From G963674665 sp964609625 (GTDB lineage: Bacteria > Desulfobacterota > Desulfovibrionia > Desulfovibrionales > Desulfovibrionaceae): 64,000 nt of DNA. The notes under the pieces were generated by a model. That model was given only the letters and a program-made list of their open reading frames with translations, was not told the DNA's origin and ran no database searches. Location: contig CAZSRS010000013.1 of the NCBI GenBank assembly GCA_964609625.1, forward strand, positions 34,441-98,440. The letters run 5' to 3'. Made by a program: the position numbers and the translations under genes. Numbering within the stretch: position 1 is the stretch's first letter; each line of letters starts with the position of its first letter. Shown here one piece after another: positions 52,787 to 62,269 of the stretch.

Positions 52787-55300
52787 ATGAACATCCGCAA
52801 GATCATCATCAGTGTTTCCATGTTCATTATCGTCGTAGTGACAGGCTCTCTGGGGGGATTTTGGATCTACGAGGTGTATCGCAATTTCGAGGCGCAGACT
52901 GCGGAGCTGGAGCAGGAGGTCCTGAGGTCGCGTCGCTCCCTGATGACGTGGCAGGTGGGTGAGATTGTCAATTATATTGAATTTATGCGCCAGATGCAGG
53001 AAGGCGAGGTTCGCAAACTGCTGCGCCAACGCGTGCTCGAGGCAACATCACTGGCCAGGTCGATCCTGGAGGAACAGGATGCGGGACTCGGTGTCGACGC
53101 CGTGGAGGAGTTGGTCTTGTCGCGGCTGGCTTCCATCAGGTTCGACAACGGTCGTGGGTACTATTTCGCCACCCGAGGCAAGGATGGCGAGGAACTGCTC
53201 GCCGCTGGACCGGAGGTCACGGGGCGTGACCTTGTCCGTCTGCCTGCAGTGGCCACCGAGACCCTTGTCCGGGGCATGATCGGCATCCTGGGGGAGAACG
53301 AGGAGGCTTTCTACATCTATGAAGGGCCGGTGCGTCCCGGATCGGAACAAACGAAGAAGAAGCTCTGCTTTGTTCAGTACTTCAAGCCATTGGAAATGTA
53401 TATCGGCACTTCCGTGTTCCTCGAAGAGCTGGAAAAGGAAGTGCAGAAGAACGTATTGCAGAGAATCTACAAACTGCGCTACGACAAAGATCGTTATATC
53501 TACGTGTTCCGTTACGATGGAACCACGCTTTACCACAAACGTACGCACAATATCGGTAGAAATATTCTGCTGCTCAGGGATGCGGACGACATCCCCATCC
53601 ATGACACCATGCGTGCTGTTTGCCTTGCCAAAGGGAGCGGTTACTTCAGCTATCAATGGGTGCATCCGGAAACGAATGCGGTTCTCCCAAAGATAGCCTA
53701 CGCACGGGCATACCCTGACTGGCAATGGATCATCGCCACGGACATGTACGTAGATGACATAGAAAAGGTACTTGCCGACAAGCATGCGGCATTGAAGGGG
53801 CAAGTCAACCGTAATCTGAGACACATCCTGTTGCTTTTCACCGTGGCCATGGTCATCGTGCTGGGAGCCACGCATTATCTTTCCCGCAGGTTGTCACGGG
53901 AGTTTCGTGTTTTTTCCAACTTTTTTGAAAAAAGCGCGCGTACCTATCATGTGGTGGATCACCAGGACTTGCGCCTGGACGAGTTCCGCGTCCTGGCCCA
54001 TGGTGCCAACGCCATGGTCGAGGCCCGTCGCGAGGCGGATTTGGCCTTGTACCAGGAAAAGGAACGCCTGGCCGTGACCTTGCGCTCCATCGGCGATGCC
54101 GTGGTGACCACCGACAAGGACGGCCGCATCGACATGTTCAACCGCAGCGCGGAATTTTTAACCGGATGGACCGCGGGTGAAGCCAAGGGGCGACTGTTTA
54201 CCGAAGTGGTGCTGCTGGATACCGCCGCGACAAACTCCCAACCCAAGGACATGGTAGTACACCTTCAAACGCCCGAAGAGCGCGTCGAGGATCTGGAGGC
54301 GGCCTTGGCATGCAAGAACGGGGAGCGGCGTATCGTCAATTTGAGTCGGTCACCGATCCGCGAGCAGGGAGGCGAGGTGGTGGGTACCGTGGCCGTGTTC
54401 CGCGATATCACCGAAAAACGTCGCTTTCAGGAGCGACTCGAAGAGCTGGTGGAGCAACGCACCAGGGACCTGGCCAAGAAAGCCGCGGACCTTGAGGACG
54501 CCAACGTCAGGCTCACGGAGCTGGACCGCCTCAAGACCGCATTCCTTTCATCCGTGTCCCACGAGCTGCGCACGCCTCTCACGTCGATCATGGGTTTTGC
54601 CAAGCTCATCCGCAAGAATTTCAATAAAATATTCGTGCATCTTGCCCAGGGGAACGCCAAGGCAGAGCAGTTGACCGACAACATCGTCCAGAACCTGGAC
54701 ATCATTTGTGTGGAATCCGAGCGCCTGACACGCTTGATCAACGACGTGCTGGACCTTTCCAAGATCGAATCCGGCAGGGCAAGGTGGGCGGACGCGTCAC
54801 ACAGCGTCGCATCCCTGATTGCACAGGCCGTGGCGGCTGTCGAAGGGCGCATCGTGGAGCGGGAAAAATTGCGGCTGGGGATCGATCTGCATGGGTTGCC
54901 CCCCGAGACGGACAAGGTCTTCGTGGACCGTGACCGGATCATCCAGGTGCTGCTCAATCTGTTGGACAACGCCTGCAAGCACACCCTGGAGGGAGAGATA
55001 CTGGTCAAGGCCCGCGGCTCGGAACCCGGCTGGGTGGAGATCGAGGTCTCCGACACCGGTATCGGCATTCCCCGTCGCGAGCAGGAGTTGATCTTCGACA
55101 CGTTCTATCAGGCGCACCATGGTGACACCCTGACCGACAGACCCAGCGGCACGGGTCTGGGCTTGGCCATCTCGCAGCAGATCGTGGGGCATTACGGCGG
55201 CAGGATGTGGGTCGAGTCGGAACCCGGCCAGGGCAGCCGCTTTTTCTTCGAACTGCCGGTTGCCGGTGGCCAAGGGGCGGAAGACACGACTCACACCTGA
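52787..55300 (+). CDS. Membrane sensor histidine kinase with Cache and PAS domains
   Basis: An 837-aa sensor. TM1 (about 5-28) and TM2 (about 345-365) enclose a large periplasmic double Cache-like region (FDNGRGYYFATRGKDGEE, YDKDRYIYVFRYDGT, YPDWQWIIATDMYVDDI). A cytoplasmic PAS domain (about 423-545) and coiled coil lead to HisKA (SSVSHELRTPLTSIMGF) and HATPase_c (NLLDNACKHT, DTGIGIP, GTGLGL). No response regulator is adjacent. It runs tail to tail, overlapping the solute-binding gene by 10 bp. Confidence 0.92.
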   Translation: MNIRKIIISVSMFIIVVVTGSLGGFWIYEVYRNFEAQTAELEQEVLRSRRSLMTWQVGEIVNYIEFMRQMQEGEVRKLLRQRVLEATSLARSILEEQDAGLGVDAVEELVLSRLASIRFDNGRGYYFATRGKDGEELLAAGPEVTGRDLVRLPAVATETLVRGMIGILGENEEAFYIYEGPVRPGSEQTKKKLCFVQYFKPLEMYIGTSVFLEELEKEVQKNVLQRIYKLRYDKDRYIYVFRYDGTTLYHKRTHNIGRNILLLRDADDIPIHDTMRAVCLAKGSGYFSYQWVHPETNAVLPKIAYARAYPDWQWIIATDMYVDDIEKVLADKHAALKGQVNRNLRHILLLFTVAMVIVLGATHYLSRRLSREFRVFSNFFEKSARTYHVVDHQDLRLDEFRVLAHGANAMVEARREADLALYQEKERLAVTLRSIGDAVVTTDKDGRIDMFNRSAEFLTGWTAGEAKGRLFTEVVLLDTAATNSQPKDMVVHLQTPEERVEDLEAALACKNGERRIVNLSRSPIREQGGEVVGTVAVFRDITEKRRFQERLEELVEQRTRDLAKKAADLEDANVRLTELDRLKTAFLSSVSHELRTPLTSIMGFAKLIRKNFNKIFVHLAQGNAKAEQLTDNIVQNLDIICVESERLTRLINDVLDLSKIESGRARWADASHSVASLIAQAVAAVEGRIVEREKLRLGIDLHGLPPETDKVFVDRDRIIQVLLNLLDNACKHTLEGEILVKARGSEPGWVEIEVSDTGIGIPRREQELIFDTFYQAHHGDTLTDRPSGTGLGLAISQQIVGHYGGRMWVESEPGQGSRFFFELPVAGGQGAEDTTHT

Positions 55301-56640
55301 GCGTAGAGTTGTGACAGCTTTTTTTCCGCAGCCAGGAGCGCGGCCTTAGGCGTCCGCTCCCCGGTACAAACGCCACGAAACATGTCCACCACGACGTACT
55401 CTCTCATGGCCCCTGCCGAGGCAGGGCCAAGGGGGCCGGCGTAGCCGTTCCAGAGCATGCGCTCCAGGCAGTCGCCAAAGGTGGACAAGGCCGGGTCCTG
55501 GTCCCAGAACGGCAGGGCGCGGTAGGCCCGCAGGGTCTGGCTGTTGTAGCCGTGGGTGCCCGTGACCCACTCGCCATACTGCTCCCGCTCGAACATGAAG
55601 GTCAGGTAGCTCTTGGCCGCGTTGGGCACGGGAGTATGTCTGAAGACAAAGGCCGAGCTGAAATAGTGAAGCTCGGTAGGGCGCCCCACCGGCCCTATTG
55701 GACTGCTGGCGATGGCAATGTCACGCGCCAGCTCGGGATTGTTGGCGCGCGCCGCGGCCAGGATGCTGATGCCGTTGCTGGTCACGGATATTGCTCCGTC
55801 GAGAAATTCCTGGTTGTTGTTGGCGTCAGTCCAGGTCTCGACGCCGGGGATCATGGTCTCGTGGAGTTCCCTGGCCGTTTCAAGGCTCAGCAGGCTCTCC
55901 TGGCTGTTGATGGCCACGGTCTTGCCGTCGGCCTCCACCGCTTTGCCGCCAAAGGCCCAAAGCCACCAGTGGGTCCAGCAATTGGCGTCGCCCACGGCAT
56001 CGCCCAGTGCGAACCCCGTTGGGTGTCCCCTGGCCTTGAGCGCCTTGCAGCAAGCCAGGAATTGCTCGATGGTCGAGGGCATGGTGTCGAAACCCACCTC
56101 GTGCACCAAGCTGGCGCGATAATACATGCATAAACCCGGGCAGCAGATGGGCAGGGCGATCCACTGATCGCTGCCCGCCTTGCGACCGTAAACCTCACAG
56201 ATCGGGTACCAGCCGCCGTACTTGGCCCCCAGGTACCCGGCAACGTCGCTGAGGTCGAGCAGACTGTCCCAGTACAGGTGTGGGTCGTCGAACCAGCCGA
56301 GCACCACGTCGTGCCCCGCCCCCACCGCGGCCTCCATGGCGGCCTGGGTCCTGATGTCGTTCCAGTTGATGAAGTCGGTATGCACCGTGCCGCCTGTCAA
56401 GAATTCCCAGCGGCGTGTGTTGGCGATCCAGATCTCCTCGTCGGTCTTTACGAAGCCGATCCAGCGCAGGATCTTGAGTTGGGGGGAGGGCTCGAGATCC
56501 CAGGCCGGAGCCACAGGTTCCGGAAACGTTGTGGATGCCCCTGTTGTAGGCCAGGGTCCGGCCAGCATGGTGCCGGCGCCCAGCACGGCGGTCGCCGCGC
56601 CCTTGAGGAACTGTCTGCGTGAGAAGAGGTTGGCGTCCAT
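55291..56640 (-). CDS. Tat-exported extracellular solute-binding protein (copy 2)
   Basis: A 449-aa periplasmic binding protein of the sugar-type ABC family. A Tat signal (FSRRQFLKGAATAVLGAG) precedes the mature part. Motifs such as WFDDPHLYWDSLLDLSDVAG, GYLGAKYGGWYPICEVYG and FALGDAVGDANCWTHWWLWA are shared with its upstream neighbour, so it is a tandem duplicate. No permease or ATPase gene is adjacent. The ligand is unknown. It starts 25 bp after the upstream copy. Confidence 0.85.
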   Translation of the reverse strand: MDANLFSRRQFLKGAATAVLGAGTMLAGPWPTTGASTTFPEPVAPAWDLEPSPQLKILRWIGFVKTDEEIWIANTRRWEFLTGGTVHTDFINWNDIRTQAAMEAAVGAGHDVVLGWFDDPHLYWDSLLDLSDVAGYLGAKYGGWYPICEVYGRKAGSDQWIALPICCPGLCMYYRASLVHEVGFDTMPSTIEQFLACCKALKARGHPTGFALGDAVGDANCWTHWWLWAFGGKAVEADGKTVAINSQESLLSLETARELHETMIPGVETWTDANNNQEFLDGAISVTSNGISILAAARANNPELARDIAIASSPIGPVGRPTELHYFSSAFVFRHTPVPNAAKSYLTFMFEREQYGEWVTGTHGYNSQTLRAYRALPFWDQDPALSTFGDCLERMLWNGYAGPLGPASAGAMREYVVVDMFRGVCTGERTPKAALLAAEKKLSQLYAQV

Positions 56641-56665
56641 GACATCTGGCTCCTGCTTGCAAATC

Positions 56666-58003
56666 TCATGCGTACAACCGCGTGAGGCGCTCCTCGGCCC
56701 TGAGCGCGGCCGCGCGGGGTGATCTGGCTCCGGAGCAGACCTCGGCGAACATGTCCACGATGATGTACTCACTCATGGCGGCCGCCGAAGCCATACCCAA
56801 CGGCCCGGCATGGCCGTTGGACAGCATGCGCTGCGGCACGTCGCGGAACGGCGTGATCGCGGGGTCATCGGTCCACACGGCGAGATCATGGAAGGCTCGC
56901 AGGCTCTGGGTGACATACCCCCGCGCTCCCGTGATCCATTTGGTGTATTGTTCGCTTTCGAACAAGAAGGTCAAGAAATGTCGCGCGGCTTTGGGCACCG
57001 TTGTGAAATTGAAGATGAAGGCCTGGCTGATCATGCCAAGTTCCGTTGGTCGACCTACCGGGCCTATGGGAAAGTTGGCCACGCCCAGGTCGGCGTCCAC
57101 TTCGGGATAGGAGAGCCTGGCGGCGTAAGCGATGCTGGCGCCGTTGTTGGTCATGGACAGGGCGCCGTCCAGAAACAGTTGGTTGTTGTCCGGGTCCTGC
57201 CATTTTTCAACGCCCGGGAGCATGGTCGCGTAGAGCTCTCGGGCGGTTTCCAGGCCTAGGCGGGTCTCGGGGCTGTTGATGGCCACGCTCTTGCCGTCTC
57301 CCTCCACGGCCTTGCCGCCAAAGGCCCACAGCCACCAGTGGGTCCAGGTGTTGGCATCGCCCACCGCGTGCCCCAGGGCGAAACCCGTGGGGTGGCCTTT
57401 GGCCTTGAGCGCCCTGCAGCAGGCAATGAACTGTTCGAGCGCAGCGGGAAAGGTTTCGTAGCCCGCCTCGCGTAGCCAGCTGCTACGGTAGTTGATGCAC
57501 GCCGAGAGAATACCCAGGGGTAGGGCGATCCACTTCTTCGTGCCCCAGGTTTGCCCGTATTCCTCGCAGATCGGGTACCAGCCCCCGTACTTGCTCCCCA
57601 GGTAGGTGGCGATGTCGCTGAGGTCCAGGAGCTTGTCCGGAAAAAGGTGGGGATCGTCGAACCAGCCGAACACGATGTCGTGCCCGGCGCCAAGGGTGGC
57701 CTCCATGATCGCCTTGGGGCGCACGTCGGGCCAGGGCAGCCAGTCAGTCTCCACCCGCCCCCCCGTGAGTTTTTCCCAGGCACAGGTGTTGGCCAGCCAG
57801 ACTTCCTCGTCGCTCTGCACAAAAGCGCCCCAGCGCAATACCTTGACCACGGGATCCGGCTCGATTTCCTGGACCGGTGGCTTGGTCTCCTGGGCTCGGC
57901 CCAGGAATGGGAGCAAGGTGGAGGCCGCAAGCCCCGCCCCTCCAACGGCCGATCGGCACAGGAACTCCCGGCGGGTCCACTGTCTGTCGAACATTCCTGC
58001 CAT
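56666..58003 (-). CDS. Tat-exported extracellular solute-binding protein (copy 1)
   Basis: A 445-aa paralogue of the downstream binding protein, about half identical by eye. The Tat signal reads WTRREFLCRSAVGGAGLAAS. Shared segments include FGWFDDPHLFPDKLLDLSDI, YLGSKYGGWYPICEEYG and WTHWWLWAFGGKAVEGDGKS. GGGGGTG lies before the ATG at 58003; a GTG two codons upstream is possible. The pair sits next to a Cache sensor kinase, suggesting that they may present ligands to it. Confidence 0.85.
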   Translation of the reverse strand: MAGMFDRQWTRREFLCRSAVGGAGLAASTLLPFLGRAQETKPPVQEIEPDPVVKVLRWGAFVQSDEEVWLANTCAWEKLTGGRVETDWLPWPDVRPKAIMEATLGAGHDIVFGWFDDPHLFPDKLLDLSDIATYLGSKYGGWYPICEEYGQTWGTKKWIALPLGILSACINYRSSWLREAGYETFPAALEQFIACCRALKAKGHPTGFALGHAVGDANTWTHWWLWAFGGKAVEGDGKSVAINSPETRLGLETARELYATMLPGVEKWQDPDNNQLFLDGALSMTNNGASIAYAARLSYPEVDADLGVANFPIGPVGRPTELGMISQAFIFNFTTVPKAARHFLTFLFESEQYTKWITGARGYVTQSLRAFHDLAVWTDDPAITPFRDVPQRMLSNGHAGPLGMASAAAMSEYIIVDMFAEVCSGARSPRAAALRAEERLTRLYA

Positions 58004-58179
58004 GCACACCCCCCCCGTGGTGCATTGGTGGTTTCGGAAAGGGACATCTTACGGCTTCCCCGGTGTGGAGAAGGAAAACAGATCTCCCAGAAACAATACT
58101 CGTACTGACCGGAATCAGCAAGGCAAACCACACATCGAGGGGCACGTTCCGATAGGCATGGGACTGCGTACACGCCATG

Positions 58180-59109
58180 TCAGGGCAAGGGCACAGCGCG
58201 GAAGAATTCCATGAGTTCAGCCACGGCTGGTTCGCGAAGGTCAACCTCACGGCGCAGACGGTGCCGCGTGGTCCAAGGGAGCACGGCCTGCACATCCTCG
58301 GGCAGCACGTGGTCGTGTTGATGCAGAAAAGCGTGGCTGCGAGCGGCGCGGAGCAGTCCCAGACCGGCGCGTGGCGAGAGCCCCAGCAGAAACTCGCCGG
58401 ATTCACGCGTGGCTCGCAGCAGGTCCAGGATGTACTCCAGGATTGCGGGGGCGGCATGCACCGTTTCAACGCGGCGTTGGATATCCAATACCTCCAGAGG
58501 AGAAAGCTCGGGTGTGAGTTCCGGGATCAGACCCTTGGTGTCGCCCTGAAGCAGCAGGCGCTGCTCGGCCTCGCGGCCGGGGTAGCCAAGTTCGATGCGC
58601 ATGAGGAAGCGGTCCAGCTGCGAATCCGGCAAGGGGTACGTGCCCGAATGCTCCATGGGGTTCTGGGTGGCGAGGACGAAAAAGGGTTGCTGTAGGGGGC
58701 GGGTATTGCCCTCGATGGTCACCTGCCCCTCCTCCATGGCCTCCAGCAGGGCGCTCTGGGTGCGCGGAGTGGCGCGGTTGATCTCGTCCGCCAGGAGCAC
58801 CTGGGTGAAGATGGGGCCGGAGTGGAAGACAAAGCGCTCCTGCTCTCGCTGGTATACGGATACACCCAGGATGTCGCCTGGCAGGAGGTCGGAGGTGAAC
58901 TGCACGCGACGGAACTCCAACCCCAGGCAGCGGGCCAGGCCCTGGGCCATGGTGGTCTTGCCGATGCCGGGCAGGTCCTCGATGAGCAGGTGACCCCCGG
59001 CGAACAGGCAGGTCAGGGCAAGGGCGAGCTGCTCGTGTTTGCCAAGGACCACCCGCTCAAGCTGCCGCAGCACGTTCCGGATACGCTCGGGGTGATCCAT
59101 TGTCTTCAT
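58180..59109 (-). CDS. MoxR-family AAA+ ATPase
   Basis: A 309-aa MoxR ATPase. It has VVLGKHEQLALALTCL, Walker A DLPGIGKTT, ILADEINRATP-type Walker B (VLLADEINRATPRTQSALLE), FFVLATQNPMEHSGTYPLPD and LGLSPRAGLGLLRAARSHA. Such proteins usually pair with DUF58/VWA proteins; none is visible in the window. The ATG at 59109 has AAAGGA upstream and overlaps the RND gene by 53 bp. Confidence 0.9.
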   Translation of the reverse strand: MKTMDHPERIRNVLRQLERVVLGKHEQLALALTCLFAGGHLLIEDLPGIGKTTMAQGLARCLGLEFRRVQFTSDLLPGDILGVSVYQREQERFVFHSGPIFTQVLLADEINRATPRTQSALLEAMEEGQVTIEGNTRPLQQPFFVLATQNPMEHSGTYPLPDSQLDRFLMRIELGYPGREAEQRLLLQGDTKGLIPELTPELSPLEVLDIQRRVETVHAAPAILEYILDLLRATRESGEFLLGLSPRAGLGLLRAARSHAFLHQHDHVLPEDVQAVLPWTTRHRLRREVDLREPAVAELMEFFRAVPLP

Positions 59110-62100
59110 CGCGGTCCTTTGCTGCACAAGATTCCGATTCTTCCCGTGGTGTTCCGTTTGCAGCCAGGCTGCCTGGCTTTTCCATGCCGATGAAGAACAG
59201 CAGCATGGCCGGGATCACGAAGATGGTGAACACGGTGGACAAGGCCAGGCCGCCGAGCACCACGCTGCCCAGGCCGCGGTAGAGCTCCGAGCCCGGGCCG
59301 GGCGCCACGGCCAGCGGCAGCATGCCGAAGATGGACGTGCAAGCGCTCATGAAGATGGGGCGCAGGCGGGTGCGCACCGACTCCCGTACGCCTTCCCTGG
59401 CCTCCATGCCGTGGATGCGGATATTGTTCAGGGACTGGTGCACGATGAGGATGGCGTTGTTCACCACCACGCCGATGAGGATGACGAAACCCAGCATGGT
59501 CAGGATGTCCATGGGCTGGGGCGCGATGAACATGTTCTCCAGTCTGAGCCCCAGGATACCCCCAGCCGCGGCCAGGGGCACGGTGAACAGGATCACGAAG
59601 GGGTAGATGAAGTTGCCGAAAAGCGCGCTCATGAGCAAATAGGTGATGGCCACGGCCAGCAGGAAGTTCCACTGCAGGGCCTCGGCGGTTTGGGTGAGCT
59701 TGTCGGCCGCGCCGCTCATACGGAAGGCGATGTCTTTGAGCGGGCCCATCTTGAGTTTGGGGACCAGGTCGGATTCGATGAGTTCCATGGCCTGTTGCAG
59801 GGGCATGTCCGCGGGCGGAGTGACCTGCAGGGTGATGGTGCGCTGGCGCTCCAGGTGGCGTATCTGGGTGATGCCAGTGGTGCGCTCCAGGTCGGCCAGG
59901 GAGGATACGGGCACGAAGGTGCCGCCCTGGGTCACCAGCAGGGCCTGGTACAGTTCTTCCGGGGTCTTGATGCTCTCGTCCGTGGATTTGAGCACCAGGT
60001 CGATGGTCTTGGCGCCCTCGCGCTTGAATTCATCTATCTTGCGCCCCTCCATGAGCACGTCCAGGGCAATGCCCAGGGAATTGGAGGTCAACCCCGCGGC
60101 TTTGAGACGCTCGCGGTCCGGCTTGATGTTCACCTCCGGAAAGATCAACTCGATGGAGGGCACTGGCCGAATCTGGGCAGTGGGGATGGCCTGCCTGAGA
60201 GCCCCGAACATGGCTCCCGCACCGCCCACGAGCATGTTCATGTCGCCAGACGAGAGGTCCACGTCGATGGTGCGCCCCCCGCCGAGACGGTTCTGGAAGA
60301 TGCCGGCCTGGAGGCTGATGCCGAGCATGCCCGGTATGGAGTTGATCACGCGGTTGAGCGTGGGGATCAACTCGCCGGCGCGTTGTTCGTGGGTGGTGAT
60401 GATGCCGAAGAGCATGATGCGGTCCGCGCCAACGTAGAACATGCTGTCGATGCCGGGAACGCCTTCGTATTCGTCCTTGTCGAAGCGGGGTTCCAGGCTC
60501 CCGTAGATGTATTTTCCGATGTCCAGACGCTCCTCGTAGGAAAGGCCGGGGGGTGGAATGAGGATGTTCAGGATCAGGTTGCGGTTGCCTTGGGGCAGAT
60601 ACTCCAGCTTGGGAAACAGAGACCAGGCCGTGTACACGGCCATGCCCGTGAGCAGCGCAATGGTCGCCAGCCTGGTGAACCAGTTGGCGGTGACCAGCCT
60701 GACCAGGGCCATGATCCCGGAGACGAGCAGATGCCCCACGCCCCGGGAGGGGGCATGGGCGTCGCGCTTTCTTTTGGAAATGCCGAAGAGCTGCTTGGCC
60801 AGCATGGGGATCACGGTGATGGACACGAAAAGGCTGAGCACGATGGCACAAGTCACGGCTATGGCGATGTCCTTGAACAGCTGGCCGGCTTCTTCCTCCA
60901 TGAAGATGACGGGAAGGAACACGGCCACGGTGGTGGCAGAGGAGGCCATGATGGCGCCCCAGACTTCCCGCGTGGCGTCATAGGCCGCGATAAAGGGCTT
61001 TTTGCCCATGGAGCGGTGCCGGTCGATGTTTTCCAGGACCACGATGGCGTTGTCCACCAGCATGCCCACGGCAAAGGAAATGCCGGCCAGGCTGACGACG
61101 TTGAGATTGCGGCCCAAGAGGCTCATGAAGATGAAGGTGCCGATGATGCTGATGGGAATGGCCACGGCCACGATGAACGTGGAGGAGAAGCTGCGCAGGA
61201 AGGTCAACAGCACGATGATGGCCAGCACGCCGCCGATGAGAATGTTCTGTTTGACCAGTTCGATGGCACCCTTGATATAGGGGCGTTGGTCATAGGTCCA
61301 CTCGAAGAAGAGGCCGGAGTTCTTGAGTTGTCCTTGGTTGAGGCTGTTGACCACCGCTTCCATGGCGTCCGTGAGTTCGAGCACGTTGACCCCGGGTTCG
61401 GGCTTGACACCGCAGACAATGCCCGGCTCCCCGTTGAGCAGCATGGCCACGGTCTCCTTCTCGAATCCGTATTCCACCCTGGCCACGTCGGCGATAAACA
61501 CCCTGCGCTCACCGGTGCTGCTGACCACAACGGCCTCGATCTCCTCCGGGCTCTGGAATTCGCCCACCGTGCGGATGCGGTACTGCCTGCGCCCCACGTC
61601 CATGGTGCCGGAGGAGACGTTGACGTTTTCGGTTTGGAGCACACGGATGATGTCGTCGATGGTCAGCTGATGCGCGGCGAGGCGGTATTCGTCCACGATG
61701 ACGTGCATCTCGCTCTCCGTGCCGCCAAAGACGAAGAGATCCGCCACGCCACGCACGCGCTCCAGATGCTGGCGTATCTCGTCCTCGAAATAGGTGCGGT
61801 AGTGGGCGATGGGCGTGGGGTTGTCCTGCAAGGTCCTGAGTACCATCCAGATGATGGGCGAGGTGGCCGCGCCCGTGGCGCTGATCACGGGCCTGTCCAC
61901 GTTCTGCGGATATGAGCGCACCTCGTTGAGTTTGTTGGAGACGCGCAGCAGTGCGTTGTCCACGTCGGTGCCGATGGCGAACTTGAGGGTCACCGAGGCG
62001 TAGCCGGAGAAGGACTCGCTCTCCAGGCTGATGAGTCCTGGGATGCCCTTGAGCACCTCTTCCTGCTTGTCGATGATCTCGCGCTCCACGTCGTAGGGCG

Positions 62101-62263
62101 TGGCGCCGATCCAGGTGGTGGTGACGGAAATCTCCGGCTCGGTGACGTCGGGGCTGAGCTGGTAGGGAAGTCGATACAGTCCGATGCCGCCGAAGAGTAC
62201 GACGAGGATCACGCCCACCAGTACGGGCACGGGGTTGTTGATGCAGAATTTGAGGAAATTCAT
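59057..62263 (-). CDS. RND-family efflux pump permease
   Basis: A 1068-aa inner-membrane proton-driven pump with 12 TM helices and two large periplasmic loops. The N terminus reads INNPVPVLVGVILVVLFGGI, and the TM4 charge relay is GMLVDNAIVVLENID, where AcrB-type pumps have two Asp and this protein has Asp-Asn, as in many HAE-group members. It forms a tripartite pump with the adaptor encoded 6 bp upstream; no outer-membrane TolC gene is in the window. Substrates are unknown. The last 53 bp overlap the MoxR gene. Confidence 0.93.
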   Translation of the reverse strand: MNFLKFCINNPVPVLVGVILVVLFGGIGLYRLPYQLSPDVTEPEISVTTTWIGATPYDVEREIIDKQEEVLKGIPGLISLESESFSGYASVTLKFAIGTDVDNALLRVSNKLNEVRSYPQNVDRPVISATGAATSPIIWMVLRTLQDNPTPIAHYRTYFEDEIRQHLERVRGVADLFVFGGTESEMHVIVDEYRLAAHQLTIDDIIRVLQTENVNVSSGTMDVGRRQYRIRTVGEFQSPEEIEAVVVSSTGERRVFIADVARVEYGFEKETVAMLLNGEPGIVCGVKPEPGVNVLELTDAMEAVVNSLNQGQLKNSGLFFEWTYDQRPYIKGAIELVKQNILIGGVLAIIVLLTFLRSFSSTFIVAVAIPISIIGTFIFMSLLGRNLNVVSLAGISFAVGMLVDNAIVVLENIDRHRSMGKKPFIAAYDATREVWGAIMASSATTVAVFLPVIFMEEEAGQLFKDIAIAVTCAIVLSLFVSITVIPMLAKQLFGISKRKRDAHAPSRGVGHLLVSGIMALVRLVTANWFTRLATIALLTGMAVYTAWSLFPKLEYLPQGNRNLILNILIPPPGLSYEERLDIGKYIYGSLEPRFDKDEYEGVPGIDSMFYVGADRIMLFGIITTHEQRAGELIPTLNRVINSIPGMLGISLQAGIFQNRLGGGRTIDVDLSSGDMNMLVGGAGAMFGALRQAIPTAQIRPVPSIELIFPEVNIKPDRERLKAAGLTSNSLGIALDVLMEGRKIDEFKREGAKTIDLVLKSTDESIKTPEELYQALLVTQGGTFVPVSSLADLERTTGITQIRHLERQRTITLQVTPPADMPLQQAMELIESDLVPKLKMGPLKDIAFRMSGAADKLTQTAEALQWNFLLAVAITYLLMSALFGNFIYPFVILFTVPLAAAGGILGLRLENMFIAPQPMDILTMLGFVILIGVVVNNAILIVHQSLNNIRIHGMEAREGVRESVRTRLRPIFMSACTSIFGMLPLAVAPGPGSELYRGLGSVVLGGLALSTVFTIFVIPAMLLFFIGMEKPGSLAANGTPREESESCAAKDRDEDNGSPRAYPERAAAA

Positions 62264-62269
62264 GACCCA

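Noticed and set aside
59411..61915. 834-aa plus-strand open frame
   Set aside because: It is the antisense of the RND permease, with His/Gln/Asp/Gly-rich composition and no motif; the minus-strand frame is clearly the gene.
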